Assembly: GCA_904502245.1 (NCBI GenBank)
Contig: CAJGDN010000003.1
Coordinates: forward strand, 1 to 35,146
From: an uncultured Alphaproteobacteria bacterium
Lineage (GTDB): Bacteria; Pseudomonadota; Alphaproteobacteria; Rs-D84
DNA: 35,146 nt
Reading direction: 5' to 3'
How positions within the stretch are numbered: the stretch's first letter is position 1; each line of letters begins with the position of its first letter. Made by a program: the position numbers and the translations under genes. Positions 21,885 to 30,245 of the stretch are shown in pieces. Under the pieces are notes generated by a model. The model did not search any database and was not told the DNA's origin. It was given only the letters and a program-made list of their open reading frames with translations.

Positions 21885-23663
21885 TTATTTTTGCTTTTCA
21901 AGTTTGTTTTGAAAAAGTAATAACTTCTTGTTCATTTCATGCAATTTAGACACACCATCTTCTAGTCGTTTTCTGCGTTGAATATTATGAGTCAGTTCAC
22001 GTATCATACCCATCAATTTATCCGTATTTGTTTCAACCTGCATATTGTCTAGGATGCGCTTGCGTTCGGTATCTATCGTGCAAATTTGTTGCGTCAGCTT
22101 AATATTCATAGAATATAATTCCGCCCACACGATACCTGTTGGATTTACACCAACATTAGAATAATCAGGCGCCTTATTTTCTGTAACCTGTTTGGCATTC
22201 GGCGCAATATCAACAATTCGTGTATCAGATACACTGTCAACAACATCAGACTGTTTAATTGATGAATCTGGCACAAAATCATCTGTATGCCCAGGCACAT
22301 CACCACCATCGTCGGGACCAGATGGCCCATCGCGCCCAGCAGACAATTCGTTTATCAAATCTGTAACACTATAACATTCAGATAAATTAATCTTTGATAA
22401 ATCTAAATCCATGTTGCGAATTACATTCTTGTATTTATGTAATGCATGTTCGTGCTCAGCAAAGAAATCAACACAGACAAAAACATTACCAGAGATACCC
22501 CATACAATACGCTGTCTGCTGTTCAAATTTCCAAATCCCTGGGTCAGACATCTGGAGTTTTTCAATTCCAACACGCGCGAAGCCTTGATCTGTCCATCTT
22601 CTACATAATAAACCTTGCTGCCGTCGGTATTGGATGGATTTACATTTATCACATTAATTTCGTGTAATATTTCTAATAATTGTTTTTTATTATTTCCACA
22701 TGCCCCCTGAATAATTCCCCATTGGCGTTTTGGAATATATTTTGTAATTTCTGCGGTTTTGAAATTTCGACCATTTAATTGATAAACCACATCTGCTTCA
22801 GCAGTCTTTTCTGCAACTGGCACAACAGCAGATTTTTCTTCTTTTTTTACTTTTGGTTTTTCTGCGCGTTCTTTGTCTGCAGACATCTGCGAAATAATAT
22901 ACTGTAAAACCTTGTCCAAACAATTACGGTGAACACATGTAACAACCGCATCATCGTCACGTTTTAAGGATACTGGATTTAATTTCAAGCCCGCTTTGAC
23001 TGAACGCGCCTGCTTTATATAGCGCGCCAAATCTTCGTCGGATATTTTTTCCAATTCAGGTCTTGCAATACGACATGCAGCAATTAATTCATCGGTAGAA
23101 TAGTAATCGTCTGTCTTTTTATCCATTTCCGTATTTTTTTTAGAAACTTCTTTTGCAGGTTGTGCCGATGTTTTTTTCTGTTTTTCACGTTCAATATCTT
23201 TTAATAGGTCACGCAAAGTTGTTTCCCCATCAGTAACAATGATACGTGGATGTGCTTGTGCAAAACGACGCGCAGAAGCCAGCGCACCATCTTTATCTTT
23301 TTTGATATTATTTAATAATGCACGACGAATTGATATCTTTTGTAATTTTGATGGCAATTTTTTTGGCAAATCATCCATTGAATTAATCGAATAATCACAA
23401 ATCAATATCGGTAATTCATCTGGCAATACTGTATCTGTTGTAATTCTAAAATCTCCTAAATCTAGGGACTTTGTAAAAACTATATTTTTCATATTTGGTA
23501 TAATGCGCCCTTTTGATCGTCCCAAAAGCACGTCGTCACGTATAACCAATGGGCGGTCAGCGCTAAATCTGTCATACGGCAAATCGAATATATCAACCAT
23601 GATATCTTTCAACTCTTCATTTTCAATGACATATGCGCGATATAAATTTGTCTTTTTAGCCAT
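21885..23663 (-). CDS. 592-aa protein of unknown function with C-terminal coiled coil
   Basis: I do not recognise this family. No signal peptide or membrane segment is evident, so it is probably cytoplasmic. Residues 1-160 look globular (MAKKTNLYRAYVIENEELKDIM...) with a strand-rich region. About 160-185 and 270-290 are Lys/Glu-rich linkers. The middle (about 290-440) reads like two small domains, with VVYQLNGRNFKTAEITKYIP and GNVFVCVDFFAEHEHALHKY. Residues 450-475 form a Gly/Asp/Pro-rich spacer (GRDGPSGPDDGGDVPGHTDD). The final 80 residues, with heptad-like spacing of Leu/Met (DKLMGMIRELTHNIQRRKRLEDGVSKL), are a likely coiled coil. AGGAT lies before the ATG. It is a single-gene unit next to a tRNA gene. 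Possible scaffold or nucleoid-type protein, but that is only a guess. Confidence 0.75.
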   Translation of the reverse strand: MAKKTNLYRAYVIENEELKDIMVDIFDLPYDRFSADRPLVIRDDVLLGRSKGRIIPNMKNIVFTKSLDLGDFRITTDTVLPDELPILICDYSINSMDDLPKKLPSKLQKISIRRALLNNIKKDKDGALASARRFAQAHPRIIVTDGETTLRDLLKDIEREKQKKTSAQPAKEVSKKNTEMDKKTDDYYSTDELIAACRIARPELEKISDEDLARYIKQARSVKAGLKLNPVSLKRDDDAVVTCVHRNCLDKVLQYIISQMSADKERAEKPKVKKEEKSAVVPVAEKTAEADVVYQLNGRNFKTAEITKYIPKRQWGIIQGACGNNKKQLLEILHEINVINVNPSNTDGSKVYYVEDGQIKASRVLELKNSRCLTQGFGNLNSRQRIVWGISGNVFVCVDFFAEHEHALHKYKNVIRNMDLDLSKINLSECYSVTDLINELSAGRDGPSGPDDGGDVPGHTDDFVPDSSIKQSDVVDSVSDTRIVDIAPNAKQVTENKAPDYSNVGVNPTGIVWAELYSMNIKLTQQICTIDTERKRILDNMQVETNTDKLMGMIRELTHNIQRRKRLEDGVSKLHEMNKKLLLFQNKLEKQK

Positions 23664-23690
23664 TTTTTATCCTGTTTTCTCACAACCATT

Positions 23691-23721
23691 ATAATAGTAG
23701 TTCAAATCTTAAATTTGTCAA
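23691..23721 (-). promoter_or_regulatory. Possible promoter of the 592-aa protein gene
   Basis: Minus strand TTGACA (23721-23716) with TATTAT (23696-23691) at 19 bp; the spacing is long, so confidence is limited. Confidence 0.35.
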
Positions 23722-23781
23722 TAGTACATCACAATAAAACGGTTGAATATTTTTTTTGATTAATCTAAAATTTGTCCAAAT

Positions 23782-23857
23782 GTCCCCATAGTTCAACAGG
23801 ATAGAACAAATTCCTCCTAAGAATTAGATGCAGGTTCGAGCCCTGCTGGGGATGCCA
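23782..23857 (+). tRNA. tRNA-Arg (anticodon CCU)
   Basis: A 76-nt cloverleaf with encoded CCA. Acceptor GTCCCCA pairs with TGGGGAT (first pair G-U). D arm GTTC...GAAC; anticodon stem AATTC/GAATT around loop CTCCTAA, anticodon CCT; T arm GCAGG-TTCGAGC-CCTGC; discriminator G. It reads AGG, a codon rare in many bacteria. The convergent DUF3419-like gene ends 15 bases downstream. tRNA-Arg genes are frequent integration sites, but no integrase or repeated tRNA end was seen. Confidence 0.95.
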
Positions 23858-23871
23858 AGGATTTTAGTCTT

Positions 23872-24744
23872 TTATCTTTGACGCTTTTGCATTATTAACA
23901 CGGTATCCCAATCCGTATCATGAAATGCAGCAATAACACTGCGCGATGAAAATTCATGCGATTTATTTTTTATGTATTGCGATTGAATATAATCCATAAA
24001 ATTTGACCAGACAGATGGTTTTGTATCCCACATGTAATTAAAACAAATCTTGCCACCATCTTTCAGATTATTGTCCGCCAATGGACACAGAATATTTTGA
24101 TAAAATTTAATAAATCTGGTTTCCGTTATTGGCACATCAGAATACAAATAATTAAATATATTAGACAACATTATTAAATCGTAACGCTGATTAAACTTAG
24201 CCGACACGCGTTCTAGTTTGCAATGATGAAAGTTTATTTTATCTGGTAAAATACTACTTAATTTACAATATTGGTCAGGATTTGATATATATGGAATATG
24301 ACGTAAATCAAATTCAGGCGCAGTTGCACCATGATATTTAAACATATGCTTTGTTTCTGTATCACATTTGTGTATAAAATATCTTAGTTCGCGCGAAAAA
24401 TATGGCGCAATTGGTTCCAAAATTTTTTGATTCCAAAATTCTTTTTTATCGAAAAAAAAATCCATAAAATCAGAATACGGTATCCCACGTATCATATGAT
24501 TTTTTAATTCCAAAATATTGCGCTGATATGAATTTATGTCAAATGTATCAACATGTGACGCACCATTCAAATACGCATTAAATGCATGATCACCAGATGA
24601 TGCAACCGACAATACGCGCGCACCATCTAAATCATACAATTTGTTTAAATAAGCTGATATGTTTTCATTCGTAAACAAATATACGGATGATTGATCCTGG
24701 AATGCATAATCAGATGAAATAAAAAAATCAGAATTCCTTGACAC
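23872..24744 (-). CDS. DUF3419-like SAM-dependent transferase
   Basis: A 290-aa protein starting at GTG (reads MSRNSDFF). FTNENISAYLNKLYDLDGARVLSVASSGDHAFNAYL and then HVDTFDINSYQRNILELK match the nucleotide-binding core of the DUF3419 family. Its best-known member BtaA moves the 3-amino-3-carboxypropyl group of SAM to diacylglycerol in betaine lipid synthesis. YDLIMLSNIFNYLY is the strand-4 region and GGKICFNYMW the later strand. It is shorter than BtaA, so the reaction may differ; a generic methyltransferase is the alternative. The promoter places the mRNA start on the GTG itself, and no ribosome site exists, so translation is probably leaderless. No btaB partner is adjacent. Confidence 0.72.
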   Translation of the reverse strand: MSRNSDFFISSDYAFQDQSSVYLFTNENISAYLNKLYDLDGARVLSVASSGDHAFNAYLNGASHVDTFDINSYQRNILELKNHMIRGIPYSDFMDFFFDKKEFWNQKILEPIAPYFSRELRYFIHKCDTETKHMFKYHGATAPEFDLRHIPYISNPDQYCKLSSILPDKINFHHCKLERVSAKFNQRYDLIMLSNIFNYLYSDVPITETRFIKFYQNILCPLADNNLKDGGKICFNYMWDTKPSVWSNFMDYIQSQYIKNKSHEFSSRSVIAAFHDTDWDTVLIMQKRQR

Positions 24745-24751
24745 GTCACGT

Positions 24752-24779
24752 GTTATACCACAAATAGGTATATTGTCAA
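24752..24779 (-). promoter_or_regulatory. sigma70 promoter of the DUF3419-like gene (leaderless)
   Basis: Minus strand: TTGACA (24779-24774), 16-bp spacer, TATAAC (24757-24752). Start expected at 24744-24745, the GTG start codon. Confidence 0.7.
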
Positions 24780-24790
24780 TATTTTATTGT

Positions 24791-24819
24791 TTGATAATGT
24801 TTAAAAACATGTTTATAAT
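24791..24819 (+). promoter_or_regulatory. Near-consensus promoter with a dyad in its spacer
   Basis: TTGATA (24791-24796), 17-bp spacer, TATAAT (24814-24819). The spacer holds ATGTTT-AA-AAACAT (24797-24810), a 14-bp dyad placed where a repressor would block RNA polymerase. Confidence 0.72.
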
Positions 24820-24846
24820 TGCCCGAATTAAACAAGGATTCATTAT

Positions 24847-25176
24847 ATGAAAAATAAAGCAGTCAAAATTGGATTAATTGCAACAATTGCGCCACACATA
24901 TTTTGTTGTGGTTTACCAATGGCATTGGCGATTGTGGGGCTGATTGCACCCGATGCAGCACATTTTCATATTTTACCACATTGGATGGAACCGTGGTTAT
25001 TTGTCTTTTCGGGTGTAATGTTGGGCGTGTCATGGTGGATGGTTGGTCGAACATGCAAATGCGCATGCGAACATTGCGGCGGTGACAATTCGCATCGTGG
25101 GCAAAAGATTGCATTAGGAATAATTTCCGTTATATTTGTATTCAGTTTGATTTTACATTTGATATCACACCAATAA
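24847..25176 (+). CDS. Small Cys-rich membrane protein, mercuric-transport-like
   Basis: A 109-aa protein with three hydrophobic helices: ATIAPHIFCCGLPMALAIVGLIA, PWLFVFSGVMLGVSWWMVG and IALGIISVIFVFSLILHLI. The first helix carries a Cys pair (CC), as in MerT/MerC-type mercury carriers. The loop between helices two and three has a C-x-C-x3-C-x2-C cluster (CKCACEHC) followed by GGDNSHRG, a soft-metal or iron-sulfur-like ligand set. A heavy-metal uptake, sensing or tolerance role is the natural inference; no mer regulator is near. AAGGA precedes the ATG, and the promoter spacer contains a 14-bp dyad that could bind a metal-responsive repressor. Cys count is very high for the size. Confidence 0.62.
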   Translation: MKNKAVKIGLIATIAPHIFCCGLPMALAIVGLIAPDAAHFHILPHWMEPWLFVFSGVMLGVSWWMVGRTCKCACEHCGGDNSHRGQKIALGIISVIFVFSLILHLISHQ

Positions 25177-25180
25177 AAAC

Positions 25181-25196
25181 CGCCCCATTCGGGGCG
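25181..25196. terminator. Bidirectional terminator between the Cys-rich membrane gene and Cys-rich secreted protein A
   Basis: Stem CGCCCC / GGGGCG with an ATTC loop; A run upstream gives a T run on the minus strand. The same hairpin recurs at 27715-27730 after the paralogue. Confidence 0.82.
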
Positions 25197-25213
25197 ATTC
25201 TTTAGCGTTTTTG

Positions 25214-27637
25214 TTAATCGTTTTGCTGCCAACACATAAATCCAGTGTATTTAGTCCCATCTTTCAATGTTGGATTTGGGTTTTGAATTTGATATCCCCA
25301 GTATCCATAGCAAACACAAGCACCATTTTCCCATGTTGCATGTATCTGTTCGCACGAGGCTTGGCTTGGCTTGCACTTACCATCTTCTGAAGTTGGATTA
25401 TAAATATCCACACCGAAACAGCTGGTACCAGTTACAGTATAATTTGAAAAGTTGGTTATATGCGTCACCACTTTACAGTTATTATCACCTAGAGCATTAC
25501 ATACACTAGAAATTCCCATTTCGCTGTCGCTCATGACGCTTTTGACCCAATCGGCCATAATGGATGGCGTTGGATTCGCCGTGCGATTGCCGGTCACAGA
25601 CATGCATGTGACAATCTGGGAACGACATGCATTAATCGCAATCTTAGACTTTGTGGACGTCGGGTTCGTTTCATCATAATTATTTTCACCCAGACACGAA
25701 GAAATATCAGCAATGCATGATTCCGCATAATCCGCCAAAATTGCATCCTGTTTTGATTTAATCTGAATCAACGTACGGTTCAGGTATTCCTTGACAACAG
25801 GATTGTTTGGCATATACTTGCCATCCTTGTCGTATGTGTGGGCCTGACACTTGTTCAGTACAGACATGCACATACCGTTGTTTTTATTGTTTTCTTTGTC
25901 GTAATACCCAATCTTGAATTGCAGATATTCAGACATATTTGTTGACGTCTGTTTAATTGGTTCTGAAACAACTGTCGCATCAACATATGCCGCCAACGAG
26001 TTATCAACACTTGAATTCCATGCGTTGCCGTTTTTGTAATCCCATGTAGAATACAACCCGTCTGTGCTATACTGTGGTACAGTCAAACCATCTTCCACCG
26101 CCTGGCCTGGGGCAGAACCGACAACAATTTCGCCATCTACAATGTATTTACCAGATGGATCCAGACAGTTTTCATATTCATTTCCGCAAACAAAGTCATC
26201 CTGCATACATGAATCCAATGCGTTTACACATCCGCGCAGATCATAAGAATTCTTTTGCTGCGCAACCATCAGACGTGCACGCTGCAAAACAGCCTTGGCG
26301 TTGCGGACAGTACGAGACATTTCATCATTTGCATCGGTCAACGAACGTTCATACGCAACACACTGCTTATCAATTTCCATATCATATGAATTAGCAACAA
26401 TCGCGATATCCACACCCTGGGCCTGGCAATCTGTCAGAATCGCAGCCTTGCATCGTGCAGCAGCAGTCTTGTACAACTGTTCACCACGTTGGTTGCTGAT
26501 TGAATTTGTGTTGGCTTTTGTCGTTGCTGTGCCAAAAACACCGGTAATGTTTGCAGAATTTGCGTCAATATTTAACCCTTCTATTAAACCGTTCGTACCA
26601 AACGAAAAATCAGAAGTGATATCAGATGATGACGCAGTACCAGACTTAACCGGCAATAAATCTTTTTGAATTTTCTCTAATGCATTTTTTAATGCACTGT
26701 TATCAGATTGACCAGACAAGGTTGCTTCTGCCTCGGTCTGGGCAAACAATGTTTCAATTTCACTGCTGCTAAGGCCGATATACTGAATCTGCTGTGCAAC
26801 ATCTTGCAAAGCTTCGTTCGCCTCTTTCAATGCATTTTCTGTTTTTTCGTAATTTTTAATATTTTTCGAACACGAACAGCGCCCCTGACCATCATCCAAA
26901 ACATTACAGAAATTATCCATACATTCAGTATACTGCGCCTTGCAGAATGCGGTAACCTGCGCCAATTCATCCATAGCAGATGTTGTGCTGGCCGCGGTGG
27001 TTGCAGAAGAAGATGATGAAACACTGGATGTGCCTGAATTAGAAACCGATGCAGATATTGTTGGGATACGCGCACGAACGGCACCACCACTGCTGCGCAC
27101 ACCGGCACGCGAGACAACATTGCCAGAATACAACGGTGTATTTACAGTGTCTGTCGTTGTGATACTGGCACGGGCAACGTTTGCACCACCATTTTGCATT
27201 GCACGACGCGTGGTTGCAATTTGATTTTTTGTAGATGCACTGCGTGACGGACGCGTGGCAACGTTTGATGCACTGCGTGCATTTACGTCACGGGTTGCCA
27301 CGGTGCGTGCGGTCGCAGAACGCGATGTAGCGGCACGATTTGTCACAGCCGGCGCAGCGGTGCGTGCAACAACACCATTACGTGACGTGCGGGTCGCATT
27401 TGTGCGCGCATTTGCCGATGTGGCACGTGACGTGACACGACCACGCGGATTTGCACGCGAATTTTGTACCGGCGCAGCAACCACAGGTGCCGTTTTTTCA
27501 GCATCAGCATCATCTTCGACAACTGGTTCAATCGCCTGGGATTCAACGTCTGAGAATTCTTCGAAATACAGTGGCGCAATTTCACCAAACGCAGGTAATG
27601 TCAGCAACCCAGCCAGCACAGCAACAAATCGTTTCAT
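25214..27637 (-). CDS. Large secreted Cys-rich protein A, unknown function
   Basis: An 807-aa protein, family not recognised. It has a signal peptide (MKRFVAVLAGLLTLPAFG), then an acidic patch, then about residues 55-190 of Arg/Ala/Ser/Thr-rich low-complexity sequence (for example RATSANARTNATRTSRNG). A Cys-rich core follows: FCKAQYTECMDNFCNVLDD with CSCSK, a likely helical region, CKAAILTDC, GCVNALDSC, CGNEYENCLD, MCMSVLNKC, SCIADISSC and ACRSQIVTC. Regular C-x6-8-C pairs suggest disulfide-clamped helices. The end is a small domain with C-x-C and YTGFMC. AGGAAAGAG precedes the ATG. The gene is a tandem paralogue of the one at 27736. Location is periplasm or cell surface; the Dsb-like redoxin at 3380 could help fold it (inference). 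Confidence 0.85.
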   Translation of the reverse strand: MKRFVAVLAGLLTLPAFGEIAPLYFEEFSDVESQAIEPVVEDDADAEKTAPVVAAPVQNSRANPRGRVTSRATSANARTNATRTSRNGVVARTAAPAVTNRAATSRSATARTVATRDVNARSASNVATRPSRSASTKNQIATTRRAMQNGGANVARASITTTDTVNTPLYSGNVVSRAGVRSSGGAVRARIPTISASVSNSGTSSVSSSSSATTAASTTSAMDELAQVTAFCKAQYTECMDNFCNVLDDGQGRCSCSKNIKNYEKTENALKEANEALQDVAQQIQYIGLSSSEIETLFAQTEAEATLSGQSDNSALKNALEKIQKDLLPVKSGTASSSDITSDFSFGTNGLIEGLNIDANSANITGVFGTATTKANTNSISNQRGEQLYKTAAARCKAAILTDCQAQGVDIAIVANSYDMEIDKQCVAYERSLTDANDEMSRTVRNAKAVLQRARLMVAQQKNSYDLRGCVNALDSCMQDDFVCGNEYENCLDPSGKYIVDGEIVVGSAPGQAVEDGLTVPQYSTDGLYSTWDYKNGNAWNSSVDNSLAAYVDATVVSEPIKQTSTNMSEYLQFKIGYYDKENNKNNGMCMSVLNKCQAHTYDKDGKYMPNNPVVKEYLNRTLIQIKSKQDAILADYAESCIADISSCLGENNYDETNPTSTKSKIAINACRSQIVTCMSVTGNRTANPTPSIMADWVKSVMSDSEMGISSVCNALGDNNCKVVTHITNFSNYTVTGTSCFGVDIYNPTSEDGKCKPSQASCEQIHATWENGACVCYGYWGYQIQNPNPTLKDGTKYTGFMCWQQND

Positions 27638-27674
27638 GATAACTCTCTTTCCTTTGCTCTTTCAGATTATTTTC

Positions 27675-27703
27675 ATTTTATCAAAAAAGTAAAAATATCG
27701 CAA
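27675..27703 (-). promoter_or_regulatory. sigma70 promoter of Cys-rich protein A
   Basis: Minus strand: TTGCGA (27703-27698), 17-bp spacer, TAAAAT (27680-27675); start near 27668. It differs from the paralogue's promoter. Confidence 0.6.
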
Positions 27704-27707
27704 GTAT

Positions 27708-27735
27708 AAAAAAACGCCCCATTCGGGGCGATTTT
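27708..27735. terminator. Terminator after Cys-rich protein B
   Basis: Stem CGCCCC / GGGGCG, loop ATTC (27715-27730), T runs on both sides. Matches the hairpin after protein A, suggesting the duplicated unit included its terminator. Confidence 0.82.
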
Positions 27736-30054
27736 TTATGGCGCAATACACACATACCCTGTATATGTAGCTCCTCCAACTGTATGTTCAGTATCACTCT
27801 TCCATGTCTTACCACCTGTACAATAACATGCACTATCTTGCCATACGCCACCAATAGCTTTACACGAATTTTCAGAAGGTTCACATATGTTATAACCGCT
27901 TGTCGCTTGGAAACCCGTGAACCCGTTATCTTGGGATCCGCTAACTGAACAACTAATATCACCATGTGCGTTCATATGATTTTTAATTATACAGTCACCT
28001 GTTGTCGTTTCTGAACACTCAGGAACAATATCGGTCATGACGCTTTCAGGAACAAAATCGGTCATGACGCTTTTGACCCATTCGGCCATAATAGATGGCG
28101 ATGGATCCGCCGTGCGATTGCCGGTCACAGACATGCATGTGACAATCTGGGAACGACATGCATTAATCGCAATCTTGGATTTTGTGGACGTCGGGTTCGT
28201 TTCATCATAATTATTTTCACCCAAACATGATGAAATATCAGTAATGCACGATTCCGCATAATCCGCCAAAATTGCATCCTGGGATTTTTTAATATTGACT
28301 AATGTACGCATCAAAAACTCTTCGACTACACGGTTCTTTGGTTTGTATTTGCCGCCTTCAAAAGTGTAATTCTGACACTTGCTTAATACAGACGAACACA
28401 TACCGGACGCTTTGTTATTAGCGTCAATATACCCCATCTTGTACAGCAGATATTCTGACATTGTTGAACCAACAGTTGTTGGCGCCTTGTCTGACAAAGT
28501 TTTTGACACATAAGATGCCAACGATCCGTCTACTGCCCATGCGTTTTTATCACCATTATCCGTATAATTCCATGTAGAATACAGTCCGTCTGTGCTATAC
28601 TGTGGTGCAGTCAAACTCTCTTTCACCGCCTGGCCTGGGGCAGAACCGACAACAATTTCGCCATTCACAATGTACTTACCAGATGGATCCAGACAGTTTT
28701 CATATTCATTTCCGCAAACAAAGTCGTCCTGCATACATGAATCCAGCGCATTTACACATCCACGCAGGTCATAAGAATTCTTTTGCTGAGCAACCATCAG
28801 ACGTGCACGCTGCAAAACAGCCTTGGCGTTGCGGACAGTACGAGACATTTCATCATTCGCATTGGTCAATGAACGTTCATACGCAACACACTGTTTATCG
28901 ATTTCCATATCATACGAATTAGTAACAATCGCAACATCCACACCCTGGGCCTGACAATCCGTCAGAACCGCAGCCTGACAACGCGCAGCAGCAGTCTTGT
29001 ATAACTGTTCACCACGCTGATTACTGATTGAATTTGTATTCGCATTTTTTGTAGTTGCAAACATTGACGATAAATCAAAACCAGTGCTGTCAATACTAAA
29101 ATCCAACAACCCTGACAAATCCATAGATACGTTTGTACCAGATTCATATGAAGATGATGCAACCCCTGACTTTACCTGAACAATCAACCCCTTAATCTTG
29201 TCCAAATCATTCTTTAACTGAGAATTATCTGTACTGTTTGACATGACCAATTCAGCTTCGGTCTGAGAGAATAAGGTATTAATTTCATCCTTGCTTAACC
29301 CAATATACTGTATCTGTTGCGCAACATCCTGCAACGCCTCGTTCGCGGCCTTTAATGCATTTTCTGTTTTTTCATAATTTTTAATATTTTTTGAACACGA
29401 ACAACGTCCCTGATTATCATCCAAAACATTACAGAAATTATCCATACATTCAGCATACTGCGCCTTGCAAAAAGACGTCATGGCTGCAATATTTTCCATC
29501 GCACCAGTCACACTGGCCGAATTAGAAGAAACCGCCGCAACAGAATCATCATTGTTAACAGACGACAAACTGGATGACACCGTCGCTGCGCGCGCACGAA
29601 CACGCGAAGCAACATTTGCAGACGTTGCCGCCCGCGACGCGTTTGGCATATCAACATTTACTGTACGAGATGTCGCAGACACATTCGACTGACGCGCCCC
29701 CAACGTCGCATTACGCGATATTACCGACGCAGCATTCGCAGCACGCGACACAGTACGACGTTCGCCAACAACCGGCGCAACCTCTGCAGAACGAGACGAC
29801 GCAACAACACGCCCCGCCGCCGCACCAGAATCACGTCTCGTTATCGTACCCCGATCGGATGCAACCGCACGTGATACACCCGCACGATTTACCGTCGTAC
29901 GATTTGTCGCACGTTGCGCCGTCATCGCCAATGACGAATCAACATCGCGCGAAAACGAGGTTGAACGCCCACTTTCTTCATAACGCGCAGGAACACTGTC
30001 CGCAAATGCAGGCAACGCCAATAATCCAGCCAACACAGCAACAAAACGTTTCAT
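27736..30054 (-). CDS. Large secreted Cys-rich protein B, paralogue of A
   Basis: A 772-aa protein built like its neighbour: signal peptide MKRFVAVLAGLLALPAFA, then an Arg/Ala/Ser/Thr-rich tract to about residue 190, then the same Cys core (FCKAQYAECMDNFCNVLDD, CSCSK, CQAAVLTDC, GCVNALDSC, CGNEYENCLD). The core DNA is nearly the same as in A across the middle (compare 28592-29000 with 26064-26475), while the Arg-rich tract, the linker after TEAE, and the C-terminal domain have diverged. The C-terminus keeps the spacing C-x-P-S-x-x-S-C ... W ... C-x-C ... Y-T-G-x-x-C. It carries an in-frame 27-bp tandem repeat (SVMTDFVPE/SVMTDIVPE). AAGGGGAAA precedes the ATG. Adhesion, coat or binding roles are guesses. 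Confidence 0.85.
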   Translation of the reverse strand: MKRFVAVLAGLLALPAFADSVPARYEESGRSTSFSRDVDSSLAMTAQRATNRTTVNRAGVSRAVASDRGTITRRDSGAAAGRVVASSRSAEVAPVVGERRTVSRAANAASVISRNATLGARQSNVSATSRTVNVDMPNASRAATSANVASRVRARAATVSSSLSSVNNDDSVAAVSSNSASVTGAMENIAAMTSFCKAQYAECMDNFCNVLDDNQGRCSCSKNIKNYEKTENALKAANEALQDVAQQIQYIGLSKDEINTLFSQTEAELVMSNSTDNSQLKNDLDKIKGLIVQVKSGVASSSYESGTNVSMDLSGLLDFSIDSTGFDLSSMFATTKNANTNSISNQRGEQLYKTAAARCQAAVLTDCQAQGVDVAIVTNSYDMEIDKQCVAYERSLTNANDEMSRTVRNAKAVLQRARLMVAQQKNSYDLRGCVNALDSCMQDDFVCGNEYENCLDPSGKYIVNGEIVVGSAPGQAVKESLTAPQYSTDGLYSTWNYTDNGDKNAWAVDGSLASYVSKTLSDKAPTTVGSTMSEYLLYKMGYIDANNKASGMCSSVLSKCQNYTFEGGKYKPKNRVVEEFLMRTLVNIKKSQDAILADYAESCITDISSCLGENNYDETNPTSTKSKIAINACRSQIVTCMSVTGNRTADPSPSIMAEWVKSVMTDFVPESVMTDIVPECSETTTGDCIIKNHMNAHGDISCSVSGSQDNGFTGFQATSGYNICEPSENSCKAIGGVWQDSACYCTGGKTWKSDTEHTVGGATYTGYVCIAP
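28019..28072. repeat. In-frame 27-bp tandem duplication in Cys-rich protein B
   Basis: Two 27-bp units (28019-28045 and 28046-28072) differ at one base. They encode two nine-residue copies, SVMTDFVPE and SVMTDIVPE. Protein A has a single SVMSDSEMG at the same place. Confidence 0.9.
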
Positions 30055-30088
30055 AGCAAAATTTCCCCTTTTTCCTTTAATTGTTTAC

Positions 30089-30117
30089 ATTCTACCACTT
30101 TACACAAATTTACACAA
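30089..30117 (-). promoter_or_regulatory. sigma70 promoter of Cys-rich protein B
   Basis: Minus strand: TTGTGT (30117-30112), 17-bp spacer, TAGAAT (30094-30089); start near 30082. Confidence 0.5.
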
Positions 30118-30245
30118 TCAAAAAAACAAACAAAACAACAACACAACAGGAAACAATTCATAATTTATTAAAAAATATAATGATTTTCTATCACCATTAT
30201 GATATCCTGAAAACCAATACCACATCAATACAAGGAACAAAAAAA

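Noticed and set aside
23782..23857. tRNA-Arg as an integration site for a mobile element
   Set aside because: No integrase, no direct repeat of the tRNA end and no mobility genes within the window.
29574..30056. 160-codon frame opposite Cys-rich protein B, with similar long frames opposite protein A (27255-27692, 26074-26394) and B (28602-28922)
   Set aside because: Antisense shadows: the Arg/Ala/Ser-rich and conserved coding sequence happens to lack stops on the other strand, and the shared frames merely follow from paralogy.
30081..30245. 55-codon extension of the PLD-family gene
   Set aside because: No ribosome site at the upstream ATGs; the GTG at 30246 has AAGGA and gives an intact lipoprotein signal.
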